Shown here: positions 63,895 through 64,000 of the stretch, in pieces
Position numbering within the stretch: position 1 is the stretch's first letter
Layout: each line of letters opens with the position of its first letter
DNA from: Odobenus rosmarus divergens
Taxonomy: Eukaryota; Chordata; Mammalia; Carnivora; Odobenidae
Length of the DNA: 64,000 bases
Direction of reading: 5' to 3'
Assembly (NCBI RefSeq): GCF_000321225.1
Contig: NW_004452136.1
Span: forward strand, 49,899 to 113,898
The notes under the pieces: model-generated
Seen by the model: only the letters and a program-made list of their open reading frames with translations
The model's database searches: none
Told to the model about the DNA's origin: nothing
Program-made: the position numbers and the translations under genes

Positions 63895-64000
63895 ATTTTG
63901 AATAATGACCCACCAAAGATGTCCACATCCTAATCCCCAGAACCTACAAATATGATACATTACATGACAAAAAAAAAACTTGTGGATATGATAAGGTTAG
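63895..64000 (-). mobile_element. MLT1-like LTR, cut by window end
   Basis: The text 'caccaaagatgtccacatcctaatccccagaacctacaaatatgatacattacatgac' is the reverse-orientation start of an MLT1-type LTR. It continues beyond the window. Confidence 0.65.

Overview
The window is AT-rich, repeat-dense mammalian nuclear DNA. I find no functional multi-exon protein gene in it, no CpG island, no RNA gene and no bacterial-type feature. About twenty copies of a tRNA-Lys-derived SINE whose head reads GGGGCGCCTGGGTGGCTCAG (Can-SINE) and L1 copies ending in a carnivore-type 3' end (motif ACATAACATAATAAAA) point to the order Carnivora. The head variant seen is the one typical of bears, panda, pinnipeds and musteloids, and I see no dog-type SINEC_Cf head. 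An arctoid caniform is therefore the best guess; the species is not resolvable by eye.

Gene-derived content is retrocopies. (1) An MRPL48 retrocopy (+, 3942-4850) keeps a 193-codon open frame but has lost its native N-terminus. (2) A full-length KPNA2 (importin alpha-1) retrocopy (-, 41391-43347) sits inside an older L1, has a clean 15-bp target-site duplication (TSD), and is broken by an apparent 19-nt deletion. (3) An SCP2 retrocopy (+, 56107-57501) covers the C-terminal sterol-carrier domain plus a long 3'UTR, with a 1-nt frameshift and an in-frame stop. (4) A 1.8-kb retrocopy of an mRNA I cannot identify (20342-22175) has a 19-bp TSD inside another old L1. Two further short segments (39506-39693 on -, 36502-36693 on +) look exon-like but are unidentified.

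Layout: 1-334 L1 3' end; 335-9790 mostly unique AT-rich DNA with MIR, MLT1 and SINE copies and the MRPL48 retrocopy; 9806-11715 an L1 with a 5' inversion; 11.9-17.1 kb a SINE cluster with a composite L1 3' tail; 18-24.5 kb an old L1 carrying the unidentified retrocopy and SINEs; 24.5-39.5 kb sparse, mostly unique; 39.7-44.0 kb an old L1 stuffed with two SINEs and the KPNA2 retrocopy; 44-56 kb SINEs, a Tigger-like element and L2; 56-57.5 kb the SCP2 retrocopy; 59-60 kb L2 and MIR; 61.4-63.5 kb a younger 5'-truncated L1; the end enters an MLT1-like LTR.

Nothing here works as a gene system. The value of the window is a stratigraphy of nested retrotransposition, much of it readable to the base from TSDs. 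I looked for a novel system and do not claim one.
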